From positions 124,001 through 188,000 of the forward strand of contig NZ_CADIKC010000012.1 in the NCBI RefSeq assembly GCF_902859805.1: DNA of 64,000 nt, in the 5' to 3' direction. Below, piece by piece: positions 43,059-52,224 of this stretch (positions are counted from its first letter, which is position 1; every line of letters begins with the position of its first letter). Made by a program: the position numbers and the translations under genes. Origin of the DNA: Paraburkholderia sediminicola. Lineage in GTDB: Bacteria; Pseudomonadota; Gammaproteobacteria; Burkholderiales; Burkholderiaceae. The notes under the pieces are model-generated. The model was not told the DNA's origin, ran no database searches, and saw only the letters and a program-made list of their open reading frames with translations.

Positions 43059-44546
43059 TTACGGTTCCCGTTTGACCGGCGGCGGCGTCCAGCTGCCGTC
43101 GAGCGCCGGCTGCTGTGGCCAATAGGCGCGTACGTACAACGAGAACGCTTCATTGGCCGGCGCCGGCAGCCAGTTGGAGGCCTTGTCGTCGGCGGGACTT
43201 GTGTTCTGTACGTAGAGCGTCAACGAGCCGTCTGCATTGAACTTCAGGTCCTTGTTCTTGGTGCCGAGCGAGTAGCGGTTCTGAGCGTTCGGCGAGAAGA
43301 AGTGATGCGCGTTGTACAACGTCAGCGACCAGAACCCCTTGACCGGCGGCAACTGATCTTTGGCAAACGTCACGGTGTAGCGCGCGTTGCCATCGAGACG
43401 CTGACCGGATGCGTCAGCATCGGCGTAGAAATACTTGGTCTCGTTAGGCTTGTTGACGAAGATGTTCGACTTCGCCACCGCCGTGCGCGTGAAGTAGTCC
43501 GTGCCGAACGCGGCGCCGTTGCTGATGGTGTTCCAGTTCGCCGGCAGCCGCTTGCCAAAGGTGTTGAAGTTGAACAACGGCGTGACCAGATCCGCTTCAG
43601 CCTTGGTCCCTTCGTCGACGATAGCGGCCTTGATCGCTGGATCTCTCTGCGCCGCCGCGATCAACCCGCGTGCCTGCGCATAGAGCGCCTCTTCGCCGCG
43701 TTGCGGCGGCGTCTCGTCGAGCACGGTGGACAGCATGTCCCAGAAACGGTTTGGGTCGACCCATTTGATCTCTTCGGCGTTGCCGCCCGCAGCACCACCG
43801 GTCTCACCGAAGCTCGGCAACTTCGACCAGTCGGTCTCCTTGACCTTGCCGTCGTATTCGGCGAGCGGATAGAGACCCACCTTCGCAATCACCGACTGTA
43901 CGGCCACGCGATCTTCAGGCGTGTCGTCCATGAAAACACGCGGAATGAAACTGCCGACTCCGGTCGACGAACGGAACACCTGGCGGATGCCCTTCGGCAC
44001 CTGGCCGTGCCAGTCTGGCCCCGCCAACAGATAGAAGCCCGGACGAGTGCCGTACATCTTGCCGAGACTCGCGAAACCATCGGTACGCAGATCGACGGCC
44101 TGATAGACCCAGAAGCGTTTGCCGAAATCGGGCACCTGCACGACCACCGGCGTCTTGTTCAGATCGAGGATCGAGGAGCCATAGACCACGTCCTGATTCG
44201 GACAAGCGACAAATCGCTCCTGCGGCTGAATGTAGTCGCGCAGCATCGACAGATGATTGGGTGGCGCAACCGGCACGATGCCGCCGTTCAGACCCGGCTG
44301 CGGGACCTGCTTCATCACCAGTAGTCGGCCGTAGACGTTCACCATGGGCCACGCCCAGAAGTAAGTCTGGCGCGCCACCAGTCGTGCATATTCTTCAGAG
44401 ATCGCGTAGCCGGCCACCGGGCCCGGCACGGACGCCATCGTAGCGGTGGCATGGGTCGATTGGTCTTGCTGCGTCTTCGCCAGAATGGGCGCGGCGACAG
44501 ACGCCAATACGGCGGCCGTGACCCATGTCGCGGTTTTCCTGTTCAT
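43059..44546 (-). CDS. DUF1254/DUF1214 exported protein (second copy)
   Basis: Exported 495-residue protein with a signal peptide ending near AAPILA. The N-terminal DUF1254 region contains ARLVARQTYFWAWPMVNVYG and CPNQDVVYGSSILDLN. The C-terminal DUF1214 region contains FWSLTLYNAHHFFSPNAQNR and LTLYVQNTSPADDKASNWLP. The biochemical function of the family is unknown. It is a diverged paralogue of the gene 28 bases upstream (ends with the same NTSP-x2-DK-x-SNWLPAP motif), and is followed by an outer-membrane transporter gene. Confidence 0.9.
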   Translation of the reverse strand: MNRKTATWVTAAVLASVAAPILAKTQQDQSTHATATMASVPGPVAGYAISEEYARLVARQTYFWAWPMVNVYGRLLVMKQVPQPGLNGGIVPVAPPNHLSMLRDYIQPQERFVACPNQDVVYGSSILDLNKTPVVVQVPDFGKRFWVYQAVDLRTDGFASLGKMYGTRPGFYLLAGPDWHGQVPKGIRQVFRSSTGVGSFIPRVFMDDTPEDRVAVQSVIAKVGLYPLAEYDGKVKETDWSKLPSFGETGGAAGGNAEEIKWVDPNRFWDMLSTVLDETPPQRGEEALYAQARGLIAAAQRDPAIKAAIVDEGTKAEADLVTPLFNFNTFGKRLPANWNTISNGAAFGTDYFTRTAVAKSNIFVNKPNETKYFYADADASGQRLDGNARYTVTFAKDQLPPVKGFWSLTLYNAHHFFSPNAQNRYSLGTKNKDLKFNADGSLTLYVQNTSPADDKASNWLPAPANEAFSLYVRAYWPQQPALDGSWTPPPVKREP

Positions 44547-44574
44547 ATTGTCCTCAGGTTCGTCCATGTGCGGA

Positions 44575-45999
44575 TTAGCGCTTTTGGGGCTCGGGGAATT
44601 TCCAGTCGCCGTCGAGCACCTTCTCGTCCGGGCCGTAGATGCGCATGACGAGGGTGTACGCACCGGTGGGCGCCGGCAGCCAGTTCGACGTCTTGTCCGC
44701 GCCGGGCGACGTGTTCTGCACGTAGATATCCAGCGAGCCGTCGGCGCCGTACTTCAGCCCCTTGGTGCGATCGCCAATCGAGTAGCGGTTGATCGGATTC
44801 GCGACCAGATGGCGCGCAGGCAGGTCGTACAGCGTCATCGACCAGAAGAATTTCGCGGGCGGCAGGTCCTTCTTGTCGAAGTGCAACACGTACGGCTGCG
44901 AGCCGAGCAGTTGTGCGTGTTCGCCGTTCACACGCGTGCCGACGTAGACCGCTTCTTCCTTCGTGTTGCCGTAAATCCCCATCGCCGCCGCGACGGCGCG
45001 GGTGGTGTAGTCGTCCTTCAGATCCGCACGGCTGCCGAACAGGCTGAACGAACCGGTGGTGTGTTTTTCAGCGTCCGCCAATGCGGCTTTGCCGTCCGCA
45101 ACGCCTGCCTCAAGCGCGGCGCGCGTTTCCGGCGGCAAGGCGGCCGGATCAAACGGCGCGCCAGGCGCAATGCCGATCTTCGCGAAGCGCGCCATCAATT
45201 CCTGCTCGGACGGCGCCGGCGGCTGCGTGAACTGCAGCATGAAGTTCAGATACGCGATGAAGTCCACCGAAGTCGCCTTCGCTTCATCCCACTTCGGAAA
45301 ATCAAGCTTCGCGACGGGCGGCGGTGCAGCCGCGTGTTCAAACGCGGACAGCGGCGTGAGCTTGTATTGCTTCTGGATCGCCTCGACGTTTTTGACGTCG
45401 CTCGCGCCGTTGAGCGCCGTGCGGCCGAGCGTCAGAATCAGGTCTGTTTCGGAGCGGAACACCTTGTCGATGCCCTTGGGCGTATCACCGTGCCAGTTCG
45501 GGCCGGCGAACAGATAGTGGCCCGCGCCATTGCCCGTGGCCCGCGAACCGACATAGGCGAAGTTGTAGGTGTACAGGTCGATCCACTGGAAGACGTAGTA
45601 GCGCTCTTTCGGCACCGCGGGCACCGTCAGCACCCACGGCTCGCGACGCAGATCGAGCCACGCCCACGAGTACGGCGTGTCATTGTTCGGCGTGACGATG
45701 TCCTTGTTCTCCGGACCGTACGGATGCGAGTAGTTGCGGAACTTGCCGAAGCCGCCTACATAAGCCTTCGAACTGGAATCGATCGCCTGCTCATAAAGCG
45801 TCTTGTAGTTGAACAGCATCGGATACGCATAGAGGAACGCGTCTTTGGCGATCGCTCTCGCTTCTTCAGGCGAGGCGGTGACCGCCGCTGCCGCCGCCGT
45901 GGGGGCGCTCGCTTGAGCGACGGCTCGCGTATGCGGCAACATTGCCAATGACAAAGCCGCGATGACTGCGCAGATAGGCAGACGTTTGAATAAGGTCAT
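44575..45999 (-). CDS. DUF1254/DUF1214 exported protein (first copy)
   Basis: Exported 474-residue protein; the signal peptide ends near AVAQA and is followed by an Ala/Ser-rich stretch. DUF1254 features are AKDAFLYAYPMLFNYKTLY and VTPNNDTPYSWAWLDLRREP; DUF1214 features are FFWSMTLYDLPARHLV and LDIYVQNTSPGADKTSNWLP. Paralogue of the next gene. The PNNDTPYS segment is present here, while the other copy has PNQDVVYGS at the same place. Role unknown. Confidence 0.9.
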   Translation of the reverse strand: MTLFKRLPICAVIAALSLAMLPHTRAVAQASAPTAAAAAVTASPEEARAIAKDAFLYAYPMLFNYKTLYEQAIDSSSKAYVGGFGKFRNYSHPYGPENKDIVTPNNDTPYSWAWLDLRREPWVLTVPAVPKERYYVFQWIDLYTYNFAYVGSRATGNGAGHYLFAGPNWHGDTPKGIDKVFRSETDLILTLGRTALNGASDVKNVEAIQKQYKLTPLSAFEHAAAPPPVAKLDFPKWDEAKATSVDFIAYLNFMLQFTQPPAPSEQELMARFAKIGIAPGAPFDPAALPPETRAALEAGVADGKAALADAEKHTTGSFSLFGSRADLKDDYTTRAVAAAMGIYGNTKEEAVYVGTRVNGEHAQLLGSQPYVLHFDKKDLPPAKFFWSMTLYDLPARHLVANPINRYSIGDRTKGLKYGADGSLDIYVQNTSPGADKTSNWLPAPTGAYTLVMRIYGPDEKVLDGDWKFPEPQKR

Positions 46000-46036
46000 G
46001 AGTTAGGCCCTCTGTTTCTATGCCTGGTTTTTGTGC

Positions 46037-46294
46037 TTACTTGCCGAACGTCATGTTCAGCCCCGCGAAGATGGTGAACTTCGGCACGGTGGGGCGCAAA
46101 AGCAGATCGTTGGTATGCGCGCTCGCGCCGAACACGCTCGACGTGTAGTAATTCTGGATGTTGAGCGAAGCGGCCAGATTAAGTGGGTTATTACTTTTAT
46201 TGGCTTCGTCGGCCGAGGCCTGAGCGAACGCCGGCGACAACATCACCGAGGCGGCGTATAACGCAGCCGATCTAACCACGCCTTTGCAACCCAT
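46037..46294 (-). pseudogene. Internally deleted outer-membrane transporter remnant
   Basis: An 85-residue frame with a signal peptide (ends near SPAFAQA), a short mature N-terminus of a transporter family (ANKSNNPLNLAASLNIQNYY and HTNDLLLRPTVP), and then directly a C-terminal barrel strand KFTIFAGLNMTFGK. From memory of the family, full-length proteins (about 280-330 residues) have these same two ends with a barrel between them, so the middle looks deleted in frame. It is first in the DUF1254 operon. It could still be made as a tiny secreted protein. Confidence 0.6.
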
Positions 46295-46918
46295 TCCTGC
46301 ACCTCGTATATGGGCATTTCTTATAGGCGAACGCTTTCTTTTGCCTAATGCATATAAAGCAAAAGCAATGGCATTCGTATTTCAAATTGCGTCGAACTAA
46401 TTGCGAGCGTAAGTTCGCCGCGCCCGGCGGCCACGCGCAGCCGGGAAAATATGCAAAACGGATGAGATACGCGATTAATTCGCGCTAAGTCTCTCGAGCA
46501 AGCTGGAAAAAACTGTACAGCCGGATACAGGCTTGCATGGACGCTCCTTTAAGACTCAAGAGACGCGGCACCAAACAACGCATGCGGAGGTAAAAAATTC
46601 ACAGTACGAGCGTGTTGTGGCGGAATGGTAGCAAAGGTTTCCAGAGATTACAGAAATAAATTTGTAACACGAGCGAAAGCCACTCAATTCCGGAAGAAAC
46701 TAGATTTTTACCGCCACTCTTATTCCACACATATGCCATAGTTTTGGGCATTTGTTTGCTTTTTGTATAAAAGCCCGCATAGCGAGATACGCCATTTGCA
46801 AATTACCGGCATTGACGCCGTCGCTAAAAAAAGCAACAAAATGCGCTGCAACATTCGCCGTGTCCCATTAGACTTGCGCTCGCTCAAAGTTCGATCCACC
46901 GCTTTTGATGAGGCTTTC
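46295..46918. other. Divergent intergenic region upstream of the DUF1254 operon and HAD lipoprotein gene
   Basis: About 620 bases, partly AT-rich, with no gene I can support. It should carry the promoter of the DUF1254 operon (minus strand) and the promoter of the lipoprotein gene (plus strand, see 46744-46771). Confidence 0.6.
46744..46771 (+). promoter_or_regulatory. Possible sigma70 promoter of the HAD lipoprotein gene
   Basis: TTGGGC (46744-46749), 16 bases, TATAAA (46766-46771) in an AT-rich context. It would give a leader of about 140 bases. Weak -35, good -10. Confidence 0.4.
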
Positions 46919-47980
46919 ATGATTCGCACGATGCACCGGTACTGCATTGCCTTGACCGTCGTGGTTCTTTCCGCTTGCACCGTTACGCCGCACCATGACG
47001 CGAGCGAGTCGCCAGCCGGCGCGTCGAGCGCCGCAACCCTCGCCTCGTGGAACGACTCCGCGACCAAACGCTCGATTGTCGATTTCGTCACGTTGGTTAC
47101 CACGCCGGAGTCGAAGGATTTCATCCCGCGCGCGGACCGGATCGCCGTGTTCGACAACGACGGCACGTTATGGCCGGAACAACCCGCCTCCGTGCAACTG
47201 GTGTTCGCGCTGCAACGGGTGAAAACGGTAGCCGGCCGGCATCCGGAATGGAAACGGCAGGAACCGTTCCGCTCGATTCTGAAAGGCAATCTGAAGAGCA
47301 TCGCGGCGAGCGGCGACGCCGGTTCGATGAAACTGCTGGCGTCGGCGCATGCCGGCATGACTAGCGACCAGTTCGCCGGGCTCGTGCACGAATGGTTCGA
47401 TTCCGCGAGCGACCCGCGCTTCAATCGCCCGTACGCGGACCTCGCTTATCAGCCGATGCTCGAGTTGCTCGCCTATTTGCGCGCCAACGGTTTCAGGACC
47501 TATCTGGTGACGGGCAGCGATGTCGAGTTCGTCCGTGATATCGCGCAGCGCGTGTACGGCATTCCGCCCGAGCAGGTGATCGGCAGCACCGTCAAATACA
47601 AGTACAGCCAGACGAACGGCGCTATAGCGCTGACCCGGCTTGCGCAGGTTGACACGCTCGTCGACGGCGCGGCCAAACCGCTTGCTATCGACCGCGTGAT
47701 CGGTCGGCGTCCTGTGATCGCATTCGGCAATGCGGACGGCGATGTGCCGATGCTCGAGTGGACGTCGGCAGGCGACGGCCCGCGCCTCGCGGGCCTGCTG
47801 CATCACACCGACGGTGAACGAGAGTATGCGTACGACCGCGCGGCGAAAAGCGGCAAGCTCGACAAGGGGCTGGACGAAGCCGGCGCGAAAGGCTGGCTCG
47901 TCGTCGATATGAAAGACGACTGGACGACGGTGTTCAAGCCGGATAGCGCGGCAACGACTGCGGCGGCGCCGTCCAATTAA
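46919..47980 (+). CDS. HAD superfamily phosphatase, predicted lipoprotein
   Basis: A 353-residue protein from the ATG at 46919 (GAGG upstream). The lipobox is LSAC with Cys20, so it is anchored in a membrane facing the periplasm. HAD motif I is FDNDGTLWPEQP, motif II-like YLVTGSDVEF and motif IV FGNADGDVPMLEW. The layout resembles phosphoserine-phosphatase-type periplasmic HAD proteins that act on small phosphate esters. The substrate is unknown. The longer upstream frame has no conserved sequence and is excluded. Confidence 0.87.
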   Translation: MIRTMHRYCIALTVVVLSACTVTPHHDASESPAGASSAATLASWNDSATKRSIVDFVTLVTTPESKDFIPRADRIAVFDNDGTLWPEQPASVQLVFALQRVKTVAGRHPEWKRQEPFRSILKGNLKSIAASGDAGSMKLLASAHAGMTSDQFAGLVHEWFDSASDPRFNRPYADLAYQPMLELLAYLRANGFRTYLVTGSDVEFVRDIAQRVYGIPPEQVIGSTVKYKYSQTNGAIALTRLAQVDTLVDGAAKPLAIDRVIGRRPVIAFGNADGDVPMLEWTSAGDGPRLAGLLHHTDGEREYAYDRAAKSGKLDKGLDEAGAKGWLVVDMKDDWTTVFKPDSAATTAAAPSN

Positions 47981-47990
47981 GGGGGCTCGT

Positions 47991-48023
47991 CGGGAAGGCC
48001 GCGCTTCGGCGGCCTTCCCGCTC
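47991..48023. terminator. Terminator hairpin between convergent genes
   Basis: A perfect 12-bp stem (CGGGAAGGCCGC / GCGGCCTTCCCG) with a 6-base loop GCTTCG, a stable tetraloop-like sequence, followed by CTCTTTC. It separates the HAD lipoprotein gene from the antiporter gene. Confidence 0.75.
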
Positions 48024-48036
48024 TTTCATCACTCGC

Positions 48037-49047
48037 CTAGCGGGTGAGCGTGATGACCAGATAGCCGGCGTACAACACGCCGCACACCAGCAGCGCCCAA
48101 ACCGGCACGCCGCGCGCGCGCACGTTGATCCGCAGCCATGCGGCGGCGGCGAGCGTGATCACGATGCCGGTCACGACTTCGATACGCGGCGTCCACGGCG
48201 TCAGCAGAATCCCGATCGCGGGCAGCAACGTGCCCTGGAACACCATTGCACCGGTGATGTTGCCGAACGCCAGCGTGTCCTTGCCACGGCGAATCCACAG
48301 GATGCTGTTGACCTTCTCCGGCAACTCGGTGGCAATCGGAATGATCAGCAGCGACAGCAGCAACGGCGAGATGCCGAGTACCTGCGACACGCCCCGCACA
48401 CCGTGGATGAAGCCTTCCGCGCCCCACACCAGCAAGGCAACCGCCAGCACCAGTTGCACCGCGATGGTCGCGAGATTGGTGGGCAAGCCAAGACGCGACA
48501 GCAGCATCCTGCCCGGCGCTTCGGTGCCGTGACCGGCGTCGACCAGTTCGTTCGATGCACGGAACGTCATCACCACATACGTGATGTACACACCGACCAG
48601 CGCCGCGCTGAACAGCCCCCGCACGATCATCTGTTCGTGCGGCACATACATTGCCGCAGCCGCCAGCACAAAGGCACACAGGAAGTAATTCAGATCGCGC
48701 GTGAAACCCGTGCGTTCCGGCGTAACCCAGCCGCCGGCGCCGCGCGAACCGAGAATCGCGAGCGTCATCAGGAAGGTGGAGAGGGTGGAGAGCATGAGCG
48801 GCGCGCCGAGAATCGCCCCGACGCCGATCTCCTGGTTGACCGCGCTATCGGTCGTGCCGCCCGCAATCGCGAGCAGCGGGACGAGGGTTTCGGGCAAGGC
48901 GGTGCCGACCGCAGCGAACAGCGAACCTGTCACACCTTCGGAGATTTTCAGACGCTCGCCGAGATGTTCGAGTGCATTGGTGAAGAGCTCGGCCGCCACC
49001 AGAATGACGACCAGCATGATCGCGAGTTCGAACAGAAGACCGGTCAT
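48037..49047 (-). CDS. CaCA-family cation (calcium/sodium) antiporter
   Basis: Inner-membrane exchanger of 336 residues from the ATG at 49047 (GGGGAG upstream). It has about 10-11 hydrophobic segments. The two internal alpha-repeats that form the ion site are GTALPETLVPLLAIAGG (first) and ATELPEKVNSILWIRRG (second), each with the conserved Glu. The cation pair is inferred from the family. The longer upstream frame to 49284 is not conserved and is excluded. Confidence 0.9.
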   Translation of the reverse strand: MTGLLFELAIMLVVILVAAELFTNALEHLGERLKISEGVTGSLFAAVGTALPETLVPLLAIAGGTTDSAVNQEIGVGAILGAPLMLSTLSTFLMTLAILGSRGAGGWVTPERTGFTRDLNYFLCAFVLAAAAMYVPHEQMIVRGLFSAALVGVYITYVVMTFRASNELVDAGHGTEAPGRMLLSRLGLPTNLATIAVQLVLAVALLVWGAEGFIHGVRGVSQVLGISPLLLSLLIIPIATELPEKVNSILWIRRGKDTLAFGNITGAMVFQGTLLPAIGILLTPWTPRIEVVTGIVITLAAAAWLRINVRARGVPVWALLVCGVLYAGYLVITLTR

Positions 49048-49478
49048 GCGTGGCTCCCCGCAAATGCAAAGGGGAAGCGGCACAACGGACGGACAGGTGG
49101 GGAGACTGGCAGGGCACAACGATGTTTCACAGGGCAACTCCGCGGTCGGACGTAAATAACGAACCAATGACGCACCGCGACCCGTCCGACCAGAACGAAG
49201 CAGTGCGCCAATGGTCTCGCCAAACCGACCCGGTCGAACGCGCCATGACCCGCAGGCCAAGTATGTTGACGCGCTCTCCTTCAATGGATGAAGGAAGGCT
49301 ACTCCCCAATGACCCGAGGATTCTAACGGGACGCACGGCTTTCAACAAGCTTGGGATCTGGCGCATGCGATGCTCCCGGTTTCACCGCGCCCGTCCGGCG
49401 CTGCGACGTCAGCCGGCGAGCGCGTGATCGCCCCACTGGTAAGATCACTCACCGTATACGACAGCAGTGAGTCCTCAC
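49048..49478. other. Divergent intergenic region upstream of antiporter and oxidoreductase genes
   Basis: About 430 bases with no gene, repeat or riboswitch that I recognise. It should hold both promoters. Confidence 0.5.
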
Positions 49479-50498
49479 ATGAACTACCAGAATCGCCAGT
49501 GGTTTTACGTCAAGCGTCCCGAAGGGCGAGTTGGCGACGAGCATTACGAGTTGCGCGAAAGCGAGCTTGACGACAATTTGTCATCGAATGAAGTGTTGAT
49601 CCGGGCGCGTATCGTCAGCGTCGATCCGTACATCCGGATCCAGCAGCACGAGCGCAATACTTACGACGTGCCGCATCCGCTCGGGATCGTGCAGCGGGCG
49701 GGCGTGGTGGGAGAAGTGGTGGCGTCGGCGAGTCCGCTTTTCAAGCAGGGCGACTGGGTGTCGGCCTATAGCGGCTGGCAACTTTACGCCAAGTGTCATC
49801 ACAGCGAGCTGACCAAACTGAACCCCGACGCAGCGCCGGTTTCGACCGCGCTCGGCGTGCTCGGCATGCCCGGACGCACCGCGTGGTTCGGTTTGATGGA
49901 AGCAGGCAAGCCGCGTCCAGGCGACACGCTGGTCGTGTCCGGTGCGGCGGGTGCGGTCGGTTCGTTGGTCGCGCAGTTCGGCAAGCGTGCCGGGTGCCGC
50001 GTCATCGGGATCGCGGGCGGCCCGGACAAGTGCGCGTTTCTGACCGACACGCTGAAGCTCGACGGTGCGGTCGACTACCGGGCGCATCCCACACTTGAAG
50101 GCTTGCAATCAGCGCTGCAGGCAGCGACCGGTGGCGTCGACGTCTATTTCGACAACGTGGGCGGCATGGTCACCGATGCGGTGATCCCGCTCATCAAGCG
50201 CCGCGCGCGAATCGTCATCTGCGGCGCGATCGCTCAGTACAACGGCGGTCTCGACACGCCGGACCTCGCGCCGCGCTTCCTGCAGCACATGCTGTTTCAG
50301 CGCGCGACGATCCAGGGCATTCTCGCGCGCGACTTCACGCATCGGATGGACGAGATGCTGCAGATCGTCTCGCCGTGGGTGAAGAACGGCGAAATCGTGT
50401 ACCAGGAGACGTACGTCGATGGTTTCGACGCGTTGCCGAACGCGCTCAATAGCCTGTTTGAAGGGAAGAACCTTGGGAAGCTGCTGGTCAGGGTGTGA
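49479..50498 (+). CDS. NADP-dependent MDR-family oxidoreductase
   Basis: Medium-chain reductase of 339 residues, of the leukotriene B4 12-hydroxydehydrogenase / curcumin reductase type that reduces double bonds of enones with NADPH. The N-terminal part NRQWFYVKRPEGRVGDEHYEL is typical. The Rossmann motif is VSGAAGAVGSLVAQFGKRAGC. No zinc ligands are present, as in this subfamily. I choose the ATG at 49479; a GTG four codons earlier is in frame. It is transcribed alone. Confidence 0.9.
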   Translation: MNYQNRQWFYVKRPEGRVGDEHYELRESELDDNLSSNEVLIRARIVSVDPYIRIQQHERNTYDVPHPLGIVQRAGVVGEVVASASPLFKQGDWVSAYSGWQLYAKCHHSELTKLNPDAAPVSTALGVLGMPGRTAWFGLMEAGKPRPGDTLVVSGAAGAVGSLVAQFGKRAGCRVIGIAGGPDKCAFLTDTLKLDGAVDYRAHPTLEGLQSALQAATGGVDVYFDNVGGMVTDAVIPLIKRRARIVICGAIAQYNGGLDTPDLAPRFLQHMLFQRATIQGILARDFTHRMDEMLQIVSPWVKNGEIVYQETYVDGFDALPNALNSLFEGKNLGKLLVRV

Positions 50499-50549
50499 CC
50501 GGATGAAACTCGCCGGTGGGAGGCACCGCGGCGGCGCCCCAACGCAAAT

Positions 50550-50581
50550 CGAGCCAGCGGGTCACATACCCCGCTGGCTCG
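50550..50581. terminator. Hairpin between convergent genes (first)
   Basis: Twelve-base perfect arms CGAGCCAGCGGG / CCCGCTGGCTCG with an 8-base loop, about 50 bases after the oxidoreductase stop. No T tract. Confidence 0.6.
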
Positions 50582-50594
50582 ACCTGTTCGATGA

Positions 50595-50620
50595 GTCAAT
50601 CGCTGTGTGAAGCGATTGAC
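50595..50620. terminator. Hairpin between convergent genes (second)
   Basis: Ten-base perfect arms GTCAATCGCT / AGCGATTGAC with loop GTGTGA, 14 bases after the first hairpin and 28 bases before the glycosidase stop. Probably serves the minus-strand gene. Confidence 0.55.
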
Positions 50621-50647
50621 ATCACGGATCGCAGTGGATAACGCTGC

Positions 50648-51880
50648 TTACTTAACGGGCGCCAGGTAGGAGCCCGACAAGAACCGCTGCGAACGCGGAA
50701 TCGTCGCGCTATACGCTTGAATGGCAGCGGCGAGCTGAGGGCGGATCAGGTTTCGGTTGGTATCGTAAATCGAATAGCCGTCGCCTTCGCCATTGCTCGG
50801 ATCGCCGTTGCGCACGACATACCAGAACGCTTTCTGCACGGAGCCGTTGTTCATCAGCACTTTCAACTGGTTGAAGGCCGCGAGTTGTCCAGCGTCGGTG
50901 CCATCAGTCCCATTGTTGGTTTCCGTCAGCCAAAGCTTTTTAGGTCCGTTCGGAACAACGCTCGACATCGTATCGATAAACGCTTGCACCAGCATGACGT
51001 ATTCGCTGCTGTTGAAGTAGGGATGGATATCGACCACGTCAACGGAAGCATTCAAGGGGCTGGCGGCACTCGCCGTGTTGTTTCCGATGGCTTTGATGTC
51101 ATCGGTGGCCTGGATCAACATGCTCGAAGCAGGCGGTTTCCAACCATTGTTCGGGTAGGCCGAGTTGTAGAAGTAAGAGATTCCCTGAGTATGCAGGACG
51201 GTCCGGTAGCCGGACTGCGCCTTGGTGTTCAGGATTTTCCTGGTGTTCGTATAGAGCGTTTTCTCACGCGCCAGCATGTAGCCGGTGATGCCCTTCGCGT
51301 TCCCGTACGACGGATTGGACGCCGAGAAGCCCCAGTTGACTTCATTGAACAGCTCGATATCGGCGGTGAACGGCAAGACCACGTCCATCAGCGAGCTCAT
51401 GTATTTCGAAAAGGCAGCATCACAGAAGTCGAGCCGCGGCGAAGATCCGCTCGGCGGACTCTGAGTAGCGGCACATTTGTAGGCGCTGGCAGGCGCGTAC
51501 ATGCCCACCTGGAAGAGAATCTTCATGCCGCGCGTCCGGGCGGCATTGAGAAGCGATTTGAGGAAGGCCACCTTGTTCGGATCCAGCGTGCTGCCATCGG
51601 CGAGCACCATGAAGTCCCAGGAAACACCAAGGCGAACCGTGCCGACGCCCAATCCGGTGATCAGGTCGAGGTCTTTCGAGCATTCGCTCAGCGCCGTTTG
51701 GTCCGCGCTCCACAGGTTGCAATTCACGTCCATGGCAAACCGGTCGGCGCCAGTGCCGTTCACCGGCGGTTGGAGCGCGACGAGTTGTGCGATGGGTGTA
51801 GTCGTCTGTGCGAGGGCCGACAGCGGCTGTCCACACAATATTGTAAGGAAGGCGAATAGTGCGAGTAGCTTGAGTTTCAT
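50648..51880 (-). CDS. Exported glycoside hydrolase of clan GH-A type
   Basis: A 410-residue secreted enzyme from the ATG at 51880; the signal peptide ends near LSALAQ. The TIM-barrel features are RLGVSWDFM (strand 2), a general acid/base E180 in IELFNEVNWGF (the Asn-Glu pair typical of GH-A) and a nucleophile candidate E320 in KLWLTETNNG, 140 residues later. The likely substrate is a polysaccharide beta-glycoside such as xylan, glucan or mannan. Base composition is lower in GC than the surrounding genes, suggesting transfer. An in-frame extension upstream to 52048 belongs to decayed sequence (see pseudogene). Confidence 0.82.
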   Translation of the reverse strand: MKLKLLALFAFLTILCGQPLSALAQTTTPIAQLVALQPPVNGTGADRFAMDVNCNLWSADQTALSECSKDLDLITGLGVGTVRLGVSWDFMVLADGSTLDPNKVAFLKSLLNAARTRGMKILFQVGMYAPASAYKCAATQSPPSGSSPRLDFCDAAFSKYMSSLMDVVLPFTADIELFNEVNWGFSASNPSYGNAKGITGYMLAREKTLYTNTRKILNTKAQSGYRTVLHTQGISYFYNSAYPNNGWKPPASSMLIQATDDIKAIGNNTASAASPLNASVDVVDIHPYFNSSEYVMLVQAFIDTMSSVVPNGPKKLWLTETNNGTDGTDAGQLAAFNQLKVLMNNGSVQKAFWYVVRNGDPSNGEGDGYSIYDTNRNLIRPQLAAAIQAYSATIPRSQRFLSGSYLAPVK

Positions 51881-51933
51881 TTCTCTACTATAAAAAATGC
51901 TCGTGCCCGGATTGAGTCCACCAACGTCAACCT

Positions 51934-52224
51934 CCCTAGCGAGGATGGAGACACCCATGCCCGATTCGCTATCGTGCGGGTTGTCGCAGGTGGAGTTCAG
52001 TTCCTTGCTCCCGTCAATGTACGGGCTTTCGAGCGTGACATTCTGCACTGCCCAAATCTGCCTATCGCGTGGTCCGTCGAGTCGCGTGTGAACAGCTTGT
52101 TCGACGCACCGCTCGTAAGGCAGATGTGGGTATTCGTGTGCAGCGTGAGATCCGTTAAATCGATATGGCTCTGATCAGCGATCTGCAGAACGTTACCGAC
52201 CGTTCCGTCAATCGCCTTGCCCAG
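51934..52224 (-). pseudogene. Frameshifted remnant, possible parallel beta-helix protein
   Basis: Two coding-like pieces in different frames. The first (52224 to about 52050) reads GKAIDGTVGNVLQIADQSHI, then DLTDLTLHTNTHICLTSGAS. The second (about 52045 to 51934) reads QNVTLESPYIDGSKELNS. Both show the alternating hydrophobic pattern with Asn/Ser turns of parallel beta-helix enzymes (pectate-lyase-like), and they join only by changing frame near 52048. They lie directly between the short lipoprotein and the glycosidase gene. I judge this a decayed gene, with low certainty. Confidence 0.4.

Noticed and set aside
49048..49478. A manganese or calcium riboswitch ahead of the cation antiporter
   Set aside because: AAAGGGGAAGC resembles a fragment of the yybP-ykoY core, but the paired loops and the second conserved half are missing.
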